A DNA stretch of 5,297 nucleotides, taken from assembly GCA_030695285.1 (NCBI GenBank), contig JAUYTF010000227.1:1-5297 (forward strand). Reading direction: 5' to 3'. Source of the DNA: Eubacteriales bacterium. Lineage in GTDB: Bacteria > Bacillota > Clostridia > Christensenellales > CAG-138. Below are positions 4,885 through 5,297 of this stretch, piece after piece. The notes beneath the pieces are model-generated. The model had not been told where the DNA came from, ran no database searches, and was given only the letters and a program-made list of their open reading frames with translations. The position numbers and the translations under genes were made by a program. Each line of letters opens with the position of its first letter. Position 1 is the stretch's first letter.

Positions 4885-4896
4885 TCATAATTATGA
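4885..4896. repeat. Palindrome TCATAATTATGA, second copy of CATAATTATG
   Basis: A perfect 12-bp palindrome that ends 8 bp before the -35 of the lipoprotein promoter, a usual place for an activator or repressor. Its 10-base core matches the copy 73 bp upstream exactly. Confidence 0.45.
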
Positions 4897-4904
4897 ATTT
4901 TGTA

Positions 4905-4933
4905 TTGACAAGGCAGTATATCTATGCTATTTT
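4905..4933 (+). promoter_or_regulatory. Promoter of the amino-acid-binding lipoprotein gene
   Basis: Perfect -35 TTGACA (4905-4910), 17-bp spacer and TATTTT (4928-4933) with an extended TGC (4925-4927) just before it. This is a strong SigA-type promoter, giving a leader of about 50 nt. Confidence 0.85.
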
Positions 4934-4945
4934 AATGCAAACAAT

Positions 4946-4966
4946 GGAGTTGAGATGTTCAACTCC
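4946..4966 (+). promoter_or_regulatory. Leader hairpin or operator GGAGTTGA-N5-TCAACTCC
   Basis: A perfect 8-bp inverted repeat with loop GATGT, near the start of the transcript and 10 nt before the AGGAGG ribosome binding site. As RNA it could form a stem-loop that protects the 5' end. As DNA it is a palindrome whose inner arms AGTTGA/TCAACT equal those of the repressor operators, but with a spacer of 5 instead of 8. Confidence 0.55.
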
Positions 4967-4992
4967 TATTTCTATTAGGAGGATCGGATCAA

Positions 4993-5297
4993 ATGATGAA
5001 GAAACTTTTTGCGCTTGCATTGTCTGTTATGATGCTGCTCTCCTTTGCGGCCTGCGCTGCAAAAGAGACCGCAGAAGCGCCCGCGGCAAGCGAGGCTGCC
5101 GCCGCGATGGTCGATATGTCTGCCGTCAAGCTGCTGCAGGACGGCGTGCTGTCCATCGGCGTTGAAATCGGTTATCCCCCGTTTGAGGATTTTGCCGAAG
5201 ACGTAACCACCCCCATCGGCTACGACATCGACTTTGCCAATGCCCTTGGCGAGAAGCTCGGCGTCACCATCAACTTTATCAACACCGCCTGGGACGG
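4993..5297 (+). CDS. Amino-acid ABC transporter substrate-binding lipoprotein (SBP family 3), 3' end cut by window
   Basis: The first 101 codons of an extracytoplasmic solute-binding protein. Residues 1-20 form a lipoprotein signal peptide (MMKK, hydrophobic core, LSFAA) with Cys21 as lipidated residue. An Ala/Glu-rich linker runs to about 45. The mature domain begins DGVLSIGVEIGYPPFE, the usual first strand of polar amino-acid-binding proteins, and contains GYDIDFANALGEKLG (76-90), which fits the family 3 signature. It would be anchored on the outer membrane face and deliver an amino acid or similar to an ABC importer, presumably encoded beyond the window. The specific substrate cannot be told. 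The start at 4993 is 10 nt after AGGAGG; the next codon is also ATG but is spaced less well. It is a separate transcription unit from the metal locus. Confidence 0.9.
   Translation, partial: MMKKLFALALSVMMLLSFAACAAKETAEAPAASEAAAAMVDMSAVKLLQDGVLSIGVEIGYPPFEDFAEDVTTPIGYDIDFANALGEKLGVTINFINTAWD

Larger units (their letters stand above)
4672..4904. other. Non-coding gap after arsR/cadC
   Basis: I see no gene here. The first part, to about 4790, is GC-rich and holds a 6-bp hairpin (CAGCGC 4713-4718 with GCGCTG 4727-4732) and the C5-6/G5-6 hairpin listed separately. From about 4790 the sequence becomes strongly AT-rich and carries two copies of the palindrome CATAATTATG before the promoter of the next gene. 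The frame of the repressor stays open for 43 codons after its stop, but this shows no recognisable domain. Confidence 0.6.

Noticed and set aside
4872..5165. Plus-strand 97-codon frame overlapping the lipoprotein start
   Set aside because: It runs through the promoter and leader in a different frame from the well-supported lipoprotein gene, and has no ribosome binding site or family pattern.

Overview
The window looks like chromosomal DNA from a Gram-positive-type, probably anaerobic Bacillota (Clostridia-like) bacterium. Three things suggest this: strong AGGAGG-type ribosome binding sites, SigA-type promoters of the TTGACA/TATAAT kind, and the gene families present (bacterial non-haem ferritin, CadC-type ArsR repressor, CadA-type P1B ATPase, family 3 amino-acid-binding lipoprotein). 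This is a judgement from sequence character; no database search was possible. I cannot name a genus.

Layout. 1-192 (+) is the 3' end of a lactonase-family (6-phosphogluconolactonase-like) beta-propeller gene. It converges on a ferritin gene (320-832, -), with a hairpin terminator between them. A regulatory gap (833-1060) holds the ferritin promoter, where a PerR-box-like palindrome overlaps the -10. It also holds an extended -10 promoter for a small Rieske [2Fe-2S] protein (1061-1390, +). That gene is followed by a 64-residue DUF2892/YgaP-like membrane protein (1464-1658, +). Two plus-strand hairpins with T-tracts then close this side.

The second half is a divergent metal-resistance locus. 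On the minus strand are a standalone HMA metal-binding protein (3723-3944) and, 4 nt downstream, a P1B-2 (Zn/Cd/Pb-type) ATPase without an N-terminal HMA domain (1853-3718). On the plus strand is the ArsR/CadC-type repressor (4294-4671), which keeps the ligands of both the alpha3N cysteine site and the alpha5 site. Overlapping divergent promoters between them carry two near-identical 24-bp palindromic operators, 34 bp apart. Each operator lies in the spacer or -35 of one promoter and near the start point of the other. The simplest model is that the repressor shuts both transcripts until Zn, Cd or Pb binds, after which the HMA protein and ATPase act together in metal export.

The main oddity is a 71-bp head-to-tail duplication (3891-4032) at the 5' end of the HMA gene. 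The outer copy keeps a ribosome binding site and start codon but encodes only a 24-residue HMA remnant. Its first metal-binding Cys is replaced by Tyr, and its stop overlaps the HMA start as ATGA.

4672-4992 is a non-coding gap with GC-rich hairpins, two copies of the palindrome CATAATTATG, and a strong promoter with a leader hairpin. It leads into a truncated amino-acid ABC transporter substrate-binding lipoprotein (4993 to the window end).

I found no transposon, CRISPR array, tRNA or rRNA, and no clear undescribed system. The novelty is in the architecture of the HMA/ATPase/repressor locus.
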